A stretch of DNA of 64,000 nucleotides from Acidobacteriota bacterium (GCA_028877275.1 JAPPFP010000020.1:82645-146644), one strand, 5' to 3'; counted from the stretch's first letter, positions 19,103 through 28,261 are shown. Translations and numbers: made by a program. Notes: generated from the sequence alone by a model not told the origin.

Positions 19103-20199
19103 GCCGCGCCCTCCAGCATCGTCATCATCCGCTCGCGGTGGATCGCCGGCGTGCCGAACAGCACCTCGGAGCCCTTGGCCCGCTTGAACCAGAGGTGGGT
19201 GTCGTTCTCCCAGGTGAAGCCGATCCCGCCCCGCAACTGGATGCCCGCTCTCGCCGCGCTCATGTAGGCGTCGGCGGCCGCCGCCTTCGCCATGCTGGCC
19301 ACGTAGGGCTCGCCCTCGCCGGCGTCGAGGCAGCGCGCCGAGTGGTGGGTGAGCGCCCGGGCGATCTCGAGTTCGAGCAGCAGATCGGCGCAGCGGTGCT
19401 TGAGCGCCTGGAACGAGCCGATCGGCCGCCCGAACTGGAACCGCTCCTTCGTGTAGTTCACGGTGGTCTCGAAGAGATGCTGCGCTCCGCCGATCATCTC
19501 GTGAGCGAAAGCGGAGCAGATCCGGTCCCAGATCCGGTCCAGGGCCCCGGCCGTCACATCGCCGACGCGGCGGGCCGGAACGTCGGCGAACACGACCCGG
19601 GACAGCTTGCGCGTCGGATCGACGACCTGGAGCGGCTCGACCACAAGGCCTGGCGCGCCGCCCTCGACCGCGTGGAGCCCGAGCCCGGCGTCGTCCCTCG
19701 CCGCAACCAGGAGCAGGTCCGCGACGTGCGCATCCACGGCCATCGCGGCCGTTCCGGAGAGCTTCCCGTCCCCTGCCGCGCGGATCGACCCGCCAACGCC
19801 GCCCGGGCCGTTCAGGTCGTCCAGCACCAGGGTCCCGATCGTCGAGCCGTCGGCGATGCGCGGCAGCAGTTCGCCACGGACCTCGTCGCTCGTCGCCTCG
19901 AGCAACGCGGTCCCGGCCATCACCGCCGAAGCGAACCAGGGGCCGCAGAACAGCGTCCGCCCCATCTCTTCGGCGACGATGCCGAGCTCGACGGCGCCGC
20001 CGCCGGCGCCGCCGTGCGCCTCCGGGACGTGGACGCCGGTCAGTCCGACGTCGCCGCAGAGCTCCTGCCACACAGCCAGGTCGTAGCCGCGGTCCGAGGC
20101 CATCAACTCACGAACGGCCGTCGCCGGCGACTTCTCGCGGAGCGCCCGCGACACGATGTCGCGCAGAAGCTGCTGCTCCTTCGAGAACTCCGTCCGCAC
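19099..20199 (-). CDS. acyl-CoA dehydrogenase, smaller subunit of a pair
   Basis: This 366-residue protein has the three-domain acyl-CoA dehydrogenase layout (HVPEAHGGAGGGAVELGIVAEEMGR, a middle beta domain, then a helical domain with QFGRPIGSFQALKHRCADLLLE). The C-terminal segment QLRGGIGFTWENDTHLWFKRA is typical of the smaller partner in paired enzymes. The GTG start follows AGGAGGAAGC. It leads a three-gene operon and is divergent from a TetR regulator. Confidence 0.9.
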   Translation of the reverse strand: MRTEFSKEQQLLRDIVSRALREKSPATAVRELMASDRGYDLAVWQELCGDVGLTGVHVPEAHGGAGGGAVELGIVAEEMGRTLFCGPWFASAVMAGTALLEATSDEVRGELLPRIADGSTIGTLVLDDLNGPGGVGGSIRAAGDGKLSGTAAMAVDAHVADLLLVAARDDAGLGLHAVEGGAPGLVVEPLQVVDPTRKLSRVVFADVPARRVGDVTAGALDRIWDRICSAFAHEMIGGAQHLFETTVNYTKERFQFGRPIGSFQALKHRCADLLLELEIARALTHHSARCLDAGEGEPYVASMAKAAAADAYMSAARAGIQLRGGIGFTWENDTHLWFKRAKGSEVLFGTPAIHRERMMTMLEGAA

Positions 20200-20324
20200 G
20201 CTTCCTCCTGTCGCTATGGCCCGGCTTCAGGGAACCCGGGATCTGGCAGCGTAACCGAAGAGCGAACGGCGCCGACAGCGGCCGGAGATAGAGTCGGCGG
20301 CGATCCCAAAGTCCGTCTGACGAA

Positions 20325-20336
20325 GTGACCGGTCAC
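20325..20336. promoter_or_regulatory. palindromic operator candidate for the TetR regulator
   Basis: GTGACCGGTCAC is a perfect 12-bp palindrome, 24 nt before the regulator start and in the shared interval with the acyl-CoA dehydrogenase operon. Position and symmetry fit autoregulation and control of the divergent operon by the TetR protein. Confidence 0.5.
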
Positions 20337-20360
20337 AACCTTGTTTGATCCACGCCAGAC

Positions 20361-21035
20361 ATGCCGGAGTCCAGCCCCGTGAGTTCCGGGACCAAGAGTC
20401 GCGGAGCCGGCCGGCCCCGCCGCACCCAGGCGGAACGCCGGGCCGAATCCGAACGTGAGATCCTGCGAGCAGCCGCCGCGCTGTTCGGCCGCCAGGGTTA
20501 CACAGCGACCACCCTGGAGCAGATCGGAAAGAAGGCGGGCTACTCCAGCGCTCTCGTGTCGCTGCGCTTCGGCTCCAAGGAGGGAATCGTCGAGGCGATC
20601 GTCGCCCGTTCCCAGACCCGCGTCGGCAGCGAAGTGTTCGAGCCCGAGGAGGGACTCACAGGCCTGGCCAGCCTGAACCGCATCTTCACCGGCTACTCCG
20701 AACTGCTACGCGACGCCGAAGACTGGATGCGAGCGTTGTTCATGCTGCTGGCGGACTCACTGGGGCCCTTGAACGGGAAGATCGACCTGTTCCGGGCCGG
20801 TAACGAGAACTTCGCCGCCGCGATCGAACGGGCCATACTGCAAGGCCAGGAGGCCGGCGAGATCCGAACCGACCTCGATTCGACCGGGACGGCGTTCGAG
20901 ATTCTCGCTTCGGTCAGAGGCACGACCCTTCTCTGGCTGCTCGACCCGGAGAAGATCGACCTCGTCGCGGCCATCGAGGATCTCCGCGCGAGCGTCGAGG
21001 ACCGGCTGTCGACCCGCGCCGGCGGCGCCGCCTGA
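20361..21035 (+). CDS. TetR-family transcriptional regulator
   Basis: This 224-residue protein has the TetR helix-turn-helix at residues about 25-75 (REILRAAAALFGRQGYTATTLEQIGKKAGYSSALVSLRFGSKEGIVEAIV, split here only by description). The C-terminal ligand domain is variable. It is divergent from the acyl-CoA dehydrogenase operon, so it most likely represses that operon and responds to an acyl-CoA or related ligand, as FadR/KstR-type TetR proteins do (inference). Confidence 0.9.
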   Translation: MPESSPVSSGTKSRGAGRPRRTQAERRAESEREILRAAAALFGRQGYTATTLEQIGKKAGYSSALVSLRFGSKEGIVEAIVARSQTRVGSEVFEPEEGLTGLASLNRIFTGYSELLRDAEDWMRALFMLLADSLGPLNGKIDLFRAGNENFAAAIERAILQGQEAGEIRTDLDSTGTAFEILASVRGTTLLWLLDPEKIDLVAAIEDLRASVEDRLSTRAGGAA

Positions 21036-21043
21036 GGCGGCGG

Positions 21044-21916
21044 TCAGTCCGCTTCCGGCTCGAGCTTGTCCTGGGTCTTCGTCTCGAAGTCGGCGGAGCC
21101 GTGACGCTCGCGTAGCTGGGTTTCCGGCGGTCCCCAGGCGCGGTTCACCATCCGGCCGCGCTTCACCGCCGGGCGTTTGGCGATCTCGCGGCCCCAACGG
21201 TTCACGTTCTCGTAGCTCTGCCCCTCGATGAACTCGCCGGCCTCGTAGAGGTGGCCCGCGGCCAGCGCGCCGTACCAGGGCCAGATCGCCATGTCGGCGA
21301 TGGAGTACTCGTCCCCCGCCATGTAGCGGGCATCGGCCAGGTGACGGTCGAGCACGTCGAGCTGGCGCTTCACTTCCATCGTGAACCGGTCGATCGCGTA
21401 CTCGATCTTCTCCGGTGCGTAGGCGTAGAAATGGCCGAAGCCGCCGCCCAGGTAGGGGGCGCTCCCCATCTGCCAGAACAGCCAGGACAGGCACTCGGTT
21501 CGGGGGCCATGCTCCCGCGGCAGGAAGTCACCGAACTTCTCGGCCAGGTAGAGGAGGATGGCTCCCGATTCGAAGACGCGGGTGGGCGGCTCCGTGCCGT
21601 GGTCGACGAGCGCGGGGATCTTGGAGTTCGGATTCGCCGCGACGAAGCCGCTCGAAAACTGGTTCCCGTCGCCGATGTTGATCAGGTAGGCGTCGTACTC
21701 CGCGTCGTGGCCCCGGTCCAGAAGCTCCTCGAGCATCACCGTGACCTTGACCCCGTTCGGCGTCGCGAGCGAGTAGAGCTGGAGCGGATGCTCGCCCACC
21801 GGCAGCTCCGCCTCGTGCGTGGAACCGGCGATCGGCCGGTTGATCTTGGCGAAGCGGCCACCGCTTTCGGTGTCCCACTTCCAGACCTTGGGCGGGGTGT
21901 ATTGCGTGTCGTTCAT
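21044..21916 (-). CDS. yghU: YghU-type glutathione S-transferase family protein
   Basis: This 290-residue protein matches YghU: YTPPKVWKWDTESGGRFAKINRPIAG at the N-terminus (positions 5-30), PLQLYSLATPNGVKV, NPNSKIPAL, and the C-terminal domain with GAILLYLAEKFG and YSIADMAIWPWYG. YghU has disulfide-bond reductase activity with glutathione. A glutathione-dependent enzyme in a likely bacillithiol producer is worth noting. The start is the ATG at 21916; an upstream start would run into the tRNA. Confidence 0.85.
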   Translation of the reverse strand: MNDTQYTPPKVWKWDTESGGRFAKINRPIAGSTHEAELPVGEHPLQLYSLATPNGVKVTVMLEELLDRGHDAEYDAYLINIGDGNQFSSGFVAANPNSKIPALVDHGTEPPTRVFESGAILLYLAEKFGDFLPREHGPRTECLSWLFWQMGSAPYLGGGFGHFYAYAPEKIEYAIDRFTMEVKRQLDVLDRHLADARYMAGDEYSIADMAIWPWYGALAAGHLYEAGEFIEGQSYENVNRWGREIAKRPAVKRGRMVNRAWGPPETQLRERHGSADFETKTQDKLEPEAD

Positions 21917-21940
21917 GGCCGCGCCTCGTGAAGACGGTGG

Positions 21941-22014
21941 TGCACCCTGGAGGAGTCGAACCCCCAACCTTTGGATCCGTAGTCCAACGCTCTATCCAGT
22001 TGAGCTAAGGGTGC
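21941..22014 (-). tRNA. tRNA-Arg (ACG)
   Basis: A 74-nt cloverleaf on the minus strand has acceptor stem GCACCCT/AGGGTGC, discriminator A, the D arm TAGCTC...GAGC, an anticodon loop CTACGGA with anticodon ACG, and a T loop TTCGACT. Anticodon A34 would be deaminated by TadA, whose gene is at 60272-60754. CCA is not encoded. Confidence 0.95.
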
Positions 22015-22087
22015 ATTTCAGGCCGCCGCACCGAGCGAGTGCGGAACCCTAGCAGCTTGCCGATGAGAAGGGGAGCGGCGCCGGCTG

Positions 22088-22993
22088 CTAGCCGGAGAGG
22101 TCGATGAAGCGGTCGCACTGGGCCCGTACCAGCGCCTCGCCGCCAGCGCCGCCGAGCCCGATCACGGTCACGCCGTTCTGCTGCAGCTTCGCGACCAGGG
22201 GCAGCATCTGCACCGACGTCGCCCCCAGCACCACCGTGCCAACGCCGCGCTTCGTGTAGCAAAGCTCCAGGGCGTCCACGACGATCCGCACCGCGGCGGA
22301 GCAACCCCGCACTTCCGTGCCCGAGGGCACGTCGACGACTTCGACACCGGCGCCGTGCAGCGCATTCCGATCGAGTCGCTCGTCGCTCGCATCGGCATAG
22401 ACGCGGCGCAGGACGAGCTTGCCGAGTTCACCGTCCAGCCGGGCAAGCAGCCCCTCCGTATCGAGCTCCGAACCACCCTCGAGACTACGCTCCAGCCCGC
22501 CGAGGTCGAGAAGCGCGGCCGCGCGGCCTGCCCTGCCGGACCTCGCTGCCGGCGAGGGGCCGCTGCGCCGTGCCTCCGCGACATCGCCGTCCTCGCCCTG
22601 CTCTCGGCCTTCCGGACCGCCGCCACGTCCACTCCGCCGCGAACGGCGCCCGCCGCGGCGCCGGCGCCGCCGCCGCTTGGCCGGTGCGGGCGTCGTGGCC
22701 TCCGCGGCTTCCGTGGTCTCCGTGGTCGCCTGGGCCGGTTCCGCCGGCTCGGTTGCCGCCTCCAGTGCGGCGGACACGGCGGTTCCCACGGATTCCACCG
22801 GCGCGGCGTCCTCCTCCGTCGCCGACGAGGTGTCGGGCTCCGTCAGCACCGGCGGCGAGTCGTCGGGCGGCTCGCTCACGGGAGCCGTCGCGGCCGCGAC
22901 CTCGGTCTGCTCCTCGCTCTCGACGCTCTCTGCTTCCGGTCGCGCCGGTTCGTGTTTCTCCTCCGCCGCCGGTCTCCGCCACCAGGGATTCAC
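22088..22993 (-). CDS. Arg-rich protein with a degenerate NYN/LabA-like domain
   Basis: This 301-residue protein starts at a GTG with AGGGGG upstream (a second GTG lies 6 nt earlier). Residues about 15-105 are acidic and Ala/Thr/Pro-rich, followed by a basic run (KRRRRRRRGGRRSRRSGR) suited to nucleic-acid binding. Residues about 155-300 resemble a NYN RNase domain: AALLDLGGLE, VDALELCYTKRG and VTVIGLGG...CDRFIDL align with the LabA pattern. The usual SGDSDF metal-binding segment reads LGATSVQ, so the acidic catalytic residues appear lost. It may be an RNA-binding pseudoenzyme. Confidence 0.6.
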   Translation of the reverse strand: MNPWWRRPAAEEKHEPARPEAESVESEEQTEVAAATAPVSEPPDDSPPVLTEPDTSSATEEDAAPVESVGTAVSAALEAATEPAEPAQATTETTEAAEATTPAPAKRRRRRRRGGRRSRRSGRGGGPEGREQGEDGDVAEARRSGPSPAARSGRAGRAAALLDLGGLERSLEGGSELDTEGLLARLDGELGKLVLRRVYADASDERLDRNALHGAGVEVVDVPSGTEVRGCSAAVRIVVDALELCYTKRGVGTVVLGATSVQMLPLVAKLQQNGVTVIGLGGAGGEALVRAQCDRFIDLSG

Positions 22994-23087
22994 TCTCACT
23001 TTCCCCCTATCGGAAGTCCTGTTCGGGCCGCTCCGGCGCGCGTCGAAAACCGACGCCGCCACCATGCTCGCCGCCGCCGGGGGATTG

Positions 23088-23093
23088 TATAGT
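23088..23093 (+). promoter_or_regulatory. -10 box of a probably leaderless kinase transcript
   Basis: TATAGT is followed by exactly 7 nt and then the GTG start at 23101, so transcription should begin at the start codon. No Shine-Dalgarno is present. Confidence 0.55.
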
Positions 23094-23100
23094 CCGGGCA

Positions 23101-23751
23101 GTGCCCGTAGACGCGCTCCCGTATCGGTACCTCGCCGTCGACGGACCGATCGGCGTAGGCAAAACGACCCTGGTCGAGATGCTCGCGCAACGCTTCGAGG
23201 GCGTGAAGATCCTCGAAGACGTGGACAATCCGTTCCTCGAGGCCTTCTACCGCGACCGGCCCGGCACCGCCTTCCAGACCGAGCTCTACTTCCTGCTGAC
23301 GCGCTACAAGCAGCAGCTCGACCTGACCCAGGAGGAGCTGTTCGATCCCATCCGCCTCGCCGACTACACTTTCGCGAAGAGCAGGCTGTTCGCCTACCTG
23401 AACCTGACGGACGGCGACCTGATGCTGTTCGAGAAGCTCTACGACCTGCTCGAACCGCAGTTGAGCCAGCCGGACCTGCTGATCTTCCTGACCGCCGACA
23501 TCGACACCTGCATGGCGCGGATCCACAAGCGCCGCCGCGCCATCGAGCAGAACATCTCGGCCGACTACCTGGGCGAGCTGATCGAGGCCTACAACCACCA
23601 CTACTACCACTACGATGGGTCGCCCCTGCTCGTCGTGGACAGCCGCAACCTGGACTTCGAGCACAAACCGACCGACTTCGAGGAGCTGCTCCACCACATC
23701 TCGCGGCAGATTCGCGGCACCGAGTACTTCGTGCCCGCGCGCAGCGCCTGA
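23101..23751 (+). CDS. deoxynucleoside kinase
   Basis: This 216-residue kinase has Walker [10 protein letters not shown] near residue 18, the acceptor-binding region [14 protein letters not shown], and the LID arginines [10 protein letters not shown], as in bacterial dAdo/dGuo/dCyd kinases. It phosphorylates deoxynucleosides for salvage. The GTG at 23101 was chosen because the kinase fold begins at once with [11 protein letters not shown] and the -10 box lies directly before it. thiG follows after 10 nt. Confidence 0.85.
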   Translation: MPVDALPYRYLAVDGPIGVGKTTLVEMLAQRFEGVKILEDVDNPFLEAFYRDRPGTAFQTELYFLLTRYKQQLDLTQEELFDPIRLADYTFAKSRLFAYLNLTDGDLMLFEKLYDLLEPQLSQPDLLIFLTADIDTCMARIHKRRRAIEQNISADYLGELIEAYNHHYYHYDGSPLLVVDSRNLDFEHKPTDFEELLHHISRQIRGTEYFVPARSA

Positions 23752-23761
23752 GACCCATGCC

Positions 23762-24541
23762 ATGACCACTCCAGAGCCTCTCGTCATCGCCGGCCGCGAG
23801 TTCCACTCGCGCCTCATTCTCGGCACCGGCAAGTACGGCGACGAACAGGTGATGGTCGACGCCTTCGACGCCTCCGGCACCGAGATGGTCACGGTGGCGC
23901 TGCGGCGCGTCAACCTGGACGACCTGGGCAAGGGGTCGCTGATCGACCACATCGACCAGGACCGCTACCTGCTGCTGCCCAACACCGCCGCCTGCTACAC
24001 CGCCGACGAGGCGGTGCGGACAGCCCGACTGGCGCGCGAACTGGGCGGCTGGAACTGGGTCAAGCTGGAGGTGATCGGCGACGAGAAGACCCTCTTCCCC
24101 GACAACGAGGAACTGCTTGCGGCGACCAGGGAACTGGTCGCCGACGACTTCATCGTGCTTCCCTACACGACGGACGATCCGATCACCTGCCGCAAGCTCG
24201 AGGATCTCGGCGCGGCCGCGGTGATGCCGCTCGCGGCGCCGATCGGCTCGGGGATGGGCATCCGCAATCCGGCGAACCTGCGGATCATCGTCGAGCAGGC
24301 GAACGTGCCGGTCATCGTGGACGCCGGCGTCGGCACCGCGAGCGACGCCGCCCTGGCGATGGAGCTGGGCGCGGACGGCGTCCTGATGAACACCGGCGTC
24401 GCCGGCGCCCAGGATCCGGTGCGGATGGCCCGGGCGATGAAGCTGGCCGTCGAGGCCGGCTGGCTGGCGGCCAACGCCGGCCGGATTCCGCGGAAGTTGT
24501 ACGCGACGGCGTCCTCCCCGGAGACCGGCGTCATCCGGTAG
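23762..24541 (+). CDS. thiG: thiazole synthase ThiG
   Basis: This 259-residue TIM barrel has the ThiG signatures [16 protein letters not shown], the Schiff-base lysine region WVKLEVIGD, and [13 protein letters not shown]...[12 protein letters not shown]. It forms the thiazole phosphate of thiamine from DXP, ThiS thiocarboxylate and dehydroglycine. The other thi genes are not nearby. It is likely cotranscribed with the deoxynucleoside kinase, an arrangement without an obvious pathway link. Confidence 0.95.
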   Translation: MTTPEPLVIAGREFHSRLILGTGKYGDEQVMVDAFDASGTEMVTVALRRVNLDDLGKGSLIDHIDQDRYLLLPNTAACYTADEAVRTARLARELGGWNWVKLEVIGDEKTLFPDNEELLAATRELVADDFIVLPYTTDDPITCRKLEDLGAAAVMPLAAPIGSGMGIRNPANLRIIVEQANVPVIVDAGVGTASDAALAMELGADGVLMNTGVAGAQDPVRMARAMKLAVEAGWLAANAGRIPRKLYATASSPETGVIR

Positions 24542-24566
24542 GCGACAGCAGTGCGCCTCCTAGTGT

Positions 24567-24586
24567 CCCGGGTCTTCTGACCCGGG
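24567..24586. terminator. bidirectional hairpin terminator candidate
   Basis: CCCGGGTC-TTCT-GACCCGGG is a perfect 8-bp stem with a 4-nt loop between the convergent thiG and tsaD genes. No clear T-tract follows on either strand. Confidence 0.5.
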
Positions 24587-24622
24587 CCACGCCGACCCGC
24601 CCACGCCGCAGCCCTCCGGGTG

Positions 24623-25729
24623 CTACAGCGCGGAGAACGGGATGCGGCTCTCCGCATCCGCGGAGCGGGGGTCGTCGGTGTCGCCGCGGCGGAGGCGCAG
24701 GAGGCCGGCGTGGGCGATCATCGCCGCGTTGTCTCCGCAGTAGCGAAGCGGCACGAGCAGCACGTCGGCGCCGCGGCGCTCGCCCCAGAGCGCGACCTCC
24801 CGGCGCAGCAGGCGGTTCGCCGCCACGCCGCCCGAGACGGAGAGCCGCTCCACCGGCCGCTCGTCGCAGAGCCGGTTCAGGCGGTCGATCAACTGCGCGA
24901 CCGCGGCGCGCCGGAAACCCGCGAGGAGGTCGAGAACCTCCCGCGGCCAGGACCCGTCGGCGGCGTCGGCCGGCGCTTCCGCGGCATGACCGTTCCCCGC
25001 CTCGATCTCGCCGAGCGCGCGCAGCGCCTGGCTCTTCAGCCCCGAGTACGAGAACGCCAGCTCGTCGGACTTGATCCTGGCCACCCGAAACGGGCAGGCC
25101 GCCGGATCGCCCAGTTCGGCGAGCCGATCGACTTCCGCGCCGGCCGGGAAGGGCAGTCCCACGCGGTGGCCGATCTTGTCGAAGGCCTCGCCGATCGCGT
25201 CGTCCCGGGTCTCGGCCAGGCTGGTCACGGCGCCGGACGGACCGTCGACGACTAGCAGGCTGGTATGGCCACCGGAAACCACCAGGCCGACCATCGACTC
25301 GGGTACGGACCGGCTCGCGCCGTCGGTCTGGAGCAGGGGCGAGAAGAGGTGGCCCTCCAGGTGATGCACGGCGAGGAAGGGCACGTCGAGGGAGTAGCTG
25401 ATCGCCTTGCCGAGAGAGAGTCCAACGAGAAGCGACCCCACGAGGCCGGGCCCACGGGTCGCCGCCACGGCGCCGACGTCGGACCAGTCGACGCCCGCCT
25501 CCTGAAGCGCCGCCGCCGACACCGCGGGCCAGTTGCGGAGGTGCTCCCGCGACGCCGCCTCCGGCACCACGCCGCCGAACGGGCGGTGCACGTCCAGTTG
25601 GCTCGAGACCACGGAAGAGAGCACGCGGCCCTCCGCGTCGAGCACCGCGCAGGCGGTGTCGTCGCAGGAGGTTTCGATGCCGAGGACGAAGCCCTCGAAC
25701 GGGCCGGCCGCTTCGTTGGCCGCGGACAT
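24623..25729 (-). CDS. tsaD: tRNA threonylcarbamoyl transferase TsaD
   Basis: This 368-residue ASKHA-fold protein has ETSCDDTA, the metal-binding HHLEGH motif, VSGGHTSL, FDKIGHRVGLPFPAG and the C-terminal SGGVAANRLLR and YCGDNAAMIA. It transfers the threonylcarbamoyl group to A37 of ANN-decoding tRNAs with TsaB and TsaE, which are not in the window. The ATG at 25729 has no usable Shine-Dalgarno but has a -10 box 7 nt upstream. Confidence 0.96.
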   Translation of the reverse strand: MSAANEAAGPFEGFVLGIETSCDDTACAVLDAEGRVLSSVVSSQLDVHRPFGGVVPEAASREHLRNWPAVSAAALQEAGVDWSDVGAVAATRGPGLVGSLLVGLSLGKAISYSLDVPFLAVHHLEGHLFSPLLQTDGASRSVPESMVGLVVSGGHTSLLVVDGPSGAVTSLAETRDDAIGEAFDKIGHRVGLPFPAGAEVDRLAELGDPAACPFRVARIKSDELAFSYSGLKSQALRALGEIEAGNGHAAEAPADAADGSWPREVLDLLAGFRRAAVAQLIDRLNRLCDERPVERLSVSGGVAANRLLRREVALWGERRGADVLLVPLRYCGDNAAMIAHAGLLRLRRGDTDDPRSADAESRIPFSAL

Positions 25730-25736
25730 GCGGGCG

Positions 25737-25742
25737 ACGTTA
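25737..25742 (-). promoter_or_regulatory. -10 box of a probably leaderless tsaD transcript
   Basis: On the minus strand TAACGT is followed by 7 nt (CGCCCGC) and the ATG of tsaD. Confidence 0.45.
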
Positions 25743-25794
25743 TCCTCCCCCTCACCGACGCCGGCCGGCGCGGCGGCCCACCGAGATCGCGATC

Positions 25795-27015
25795 TTGATC
25801 TTCCCACCGAGCTTCCGTGACGGCTCACTCGCCCTGCGAGGCCGGCGCGTCATCGTCCGCGTCGACTTCAACGTGCCGATGGCCGGCGAACGGGTGCTCG
25901 ACGCGACCCGCCTGCGGGAAGCCGCGCCCACCATCGACGCTCTCCGCGACGCGGGCGCCCGCGTCGTCCTGCTGTCACACCGCGGCCGGCCGCGAGGCAA
26001 GGCCGATCCGGGACTCAGCCTGCGTCCGGTCGCCGGCGCCCTGTCCTCGATCCTCGAGCGGCCCGTCGCCTTCGCCGCGAACTGCATCGGGCCGGCAGCC
26101 CGGGATGCGGCCGCCGCGCTCGACGACGGGGACGTTCTTCTCTGCGAGAACCTCCGCTTCCACACCGGCGAGGAAGCGAACGATCCGGCCTTCGCCGCCG
26201 AGCTGGCCACACTCGGCGAGATCTACGTCAACGACGCCTTCGGCACCGCCCACCGCGCCCATGCCTCCACCGCCGCCATCTGCGGCCTGGTCGAGCAGGC
26301 CTTCAGCGGGCTGCTGCTCGACCGCGAACTGCGGCAGCTCGGCCGGCTGCTCGACGACCCGCCGCGACCGTTCGTGCTCGTCACCGGGGGAGCGAAGATC
26401 CGGGGCAAGATCGGCGCCCTGCGGCGCCTGCTGCCCTTGGTTGACCGCGTCCTGGTCGGGGGAGGCATGTCGAACACGTTCCTGGCAGCCCGCGGCGCCG
26501 AGCTCGGTTCCTCGCTGGTCGAGACGGAGAGCCTCGGCCTGGCGCGTGAGATCGAGAGCGAGACCGCGGCAGGCGGCGCCGAGCTGCTCCTGCCGATCGA
26601 CGTGGTGGTCACGGACTCGCTCGGGGCAACGCCCCAGGAACGGCGGGTCCGCACGCTGCCGGTGGAGGACGGCGTGCCGGCCGGATGGCTCGCGGTCGAC
26701 ATCGGGCCGGGCACCCGGACCGCCTTCGAAGCCGCGATCGCCGGCGCCGCCATCCTGTTCTGGAACGGTCCGATGGGCGTCTTCGAGACCCGGCCCTTCG
26801 ATGCCGGCAGCCTCGCCGTCGCCCGCGCCGTCGCCGCTTGCGACGGCTTCACCGCGATCGGCGGCGGCGAGACGGTGGCGGCGGTCAGGCAGGAGAACCT
26901 GTCCGGGAGAATCGATCACGTCTCGACCGGCGGCGGCGCTTCCCTGGCGCTACTGGCCGGCGAGGAACTGCCGGCCGTCGAAGCGCTCCGCTCAGGCGGC
27001 AGGGAGGAAACATGA
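25795..27015 (+). CDS. pgk: phosphoglycerate kinase
   Basis: This 406-residue protein starts at a TTG about 17 residues before VIVRVDFNVP, the usual distance. It has SHRGRP, the substrate-binding ENLRFHTGEE, VNDAFGTAHRAHAS, GGAKIRGKIG, and the nucleotide-binding region GPMGVFE with GGGETVAAV. It makes ATP from 1,3-bisphosphoglycerate in glycolysis. Its TGA overlaps the ATG of tpiA. Confidence 0.96.
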   Translation: MIFPPSFRDGSLALRGRRVIVRVDFNVPMAGERVLDATRLREAAPTIDALRDAGARVVLLSHRGRPRGKADPGLSLRPVAGALSSILERPVAFAANCIGPAARDAAAALDDGDVLLCENLRFHTGEEANDPAFAAELATLGEIYVNDAFGTAHRAHASTAAICGLVEQAFSGLLLDRELRQLGRLLDDPPRPFVLVTGGAKIRGKIGALRRLLPLVDRVLVGGGMSNTFLAARGAELGSSLVETESLGLAREIESETAAGGAELLLPIDVVVTDSLGATPQERRVRTLPVEDGVPAGWLAVDIGPGTRTAFEAAIAGAAILFWNGPMGVFETRPFDAGSLAVARAVAACDGFTAIGGGETVAAVRQENLSGRIDHVSTGGGASLALLAGEELPAVEALRSGGREET

Positions 27016-27788
27016 CGCGCACACCGATCATCGCAGGCAACTGGAAGATGAACCTGCTTCGCGAGGACGTCTCGGCCTATGCCGAGGCCCTCGCGGACGC
27101 CGGCCCGCCCGGTGCGCAGGTCGATGTCGTCCTGTTCCCAACGCCCGTCTACCTCGAACTCGCGGCGGCCGCGATGCCCGACTGGGCCGCGGTCGGCGCC
27201 CAGGACGTCCACGCCGAGGACGGCGGCGCCTACACCGGTGACGTCGCCGCCGCGCAGATCCTCGATGCCGGCGCTTCGTGGGCGCTGGCCGGCCACTCCG
27301 AACGGCGCCAGTACCACGGCGAATCGAACGACGACGTGGCGCGCAAGGCCCGGCGGGCCCTCGACACCGGGCTGATCCCGGTCATCTGTGTGGGTGAAAC
27401 CCTGGAACAGCGGCAGCGGGACGAAACCGAGGCGATCCTCGACGCCCAGTTGGGGGCCGCTCTCGAGGTGCTGGCGGCCGCCGACGGTGCCGGAATCGGC
27501 GCCGTCGTCGCCTACGAACCGGTGTGGGCGATCGGCACCGGCCTCAGCGCCTCCCCCGAGATCGCCGCCGCCGTTCACGGCCACCTGCGGCGCCGGCTGA
27601 ACCGCCACCAGGCCGGACTCGGCGACTCGACCCGGATCCTCTACGGCGGCTCGGTGAACGCCGATAACTGCCGGGATCTGATCGGCCGGTCCGACATCGA
27701 CGGCTTTCTGATTGGCGGCGCAAGTCTTGATCCTGCCTCGTTCCTGCGTATCATTCGTCTTTCCACGGGTTCCGCCGGCGGTTCCTAG
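27012..27788 (+). CDS. tpiA: triosephosphate isomerase
   Basis: This 258-residue TIM barrel has the active-site Lys in AGNWKMN, the His in AGHSERRQ, the catalytic Glu in AYEPVWAIGTG and the phosphate-binding YGGSVN...IGGASL. It interconverts DHAP and glyceraldehyde-3-phosphate. GGGAGGAAAC precedes the ATG, inside the end of pgk, so the two are coupled. secG follows, giving the common pgk-tpiA-secG order. Confidence 0.97.
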   Translation: MTRTPIIAGNWKMNLLREDVSAYAEALADAGPPGAQVDVVLFPTPVYLELAAAAMPDWAAVGAQDVHAEDGGAYTGDVAAAQILDAGASWALAGHSERRQYHGESNDDVARKARRALDTGLIPVICVGETLEQRQRDETEAILDAQLGAALEVLAAADGAGIGAVVAYEPVWAIGTGLSASPEIAAAVHGHLRRRLNRHQAGLGDSTRILYGGSVNADNCRDLIGRSDIDGFLIGGASLDPASFLRIIRLSTGSAGGS

Positions 27789-27843
27789 GCCCTGACGAAC
27801 GGAACCGTGGTCGCGCTGCGGATACTCCAGAGGGGAGATTGAC

Positions 27844-28239
27844 TTGATCTTCGTGCTGTATGCCGTCCACGTGACGGTTTCGCTGTTTCTGGTCCTCGTC
27901 GTCCTGCTGCAGCAGGGCAAGGGGGCCGACCTTTCCGTGTTCGGCGGCGGCGCGTCTCAAGCCGCCTTCGGCGCTCGCGGCGCGGCCACGCTTCTGCACA
28001 AGCTGACCGTCGGGTGCTTCGTTCTCTTCATCCTCACGACCCTCTCGATCGGCTTTCTGCAGAAGCAGGACACCTCATCGGTCATGAGCGGCGTCGGCTC
28101 GGCGATGGACGAAGTCCAGGCCACCGAACCGGCGGAAGCCCCGGCTTCGACGGCGCCGGCCCAGGAAACCGAAGGCGCGCCGGCGGAGGGCGAGGGCGAG
28201 TCGACCGAAACCGGGACGGGAAGCAACAACCAGGGCTAG
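27844..28239 (+). CDS. secG: preprotein translocase subunit SecG
   Basis: This 131-residue membrane protein starts at a TTG with AGGGGAG upstream. It has two membrane segments (residues about 2-22 and 55-75) with the SecG loop LLQQGKGADLSVFGGGASQAAFGARGAA between them (given as a region, residues 22-50). The C-terminal 45 residues are a long acidic, Ala/Pro-rich tail that E. coli SecG lacks. It assists SecYE translocation. Confidence 0.93.
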   Translation: MIFVLYAVHVTVSLFLVLVVLLQQGKGADLSVFGGGASQAAFGARGAATLLHKLTVGCFVLFILTTLSIGFLQKQDTSSVMSGVGSAMDEVQATEPAEAPASTAPAQETEGAPAEGEGESTETGTGSNNQG

Positions 28240-28261
28240 ATCCAGCGGACGACGTGGCCAG

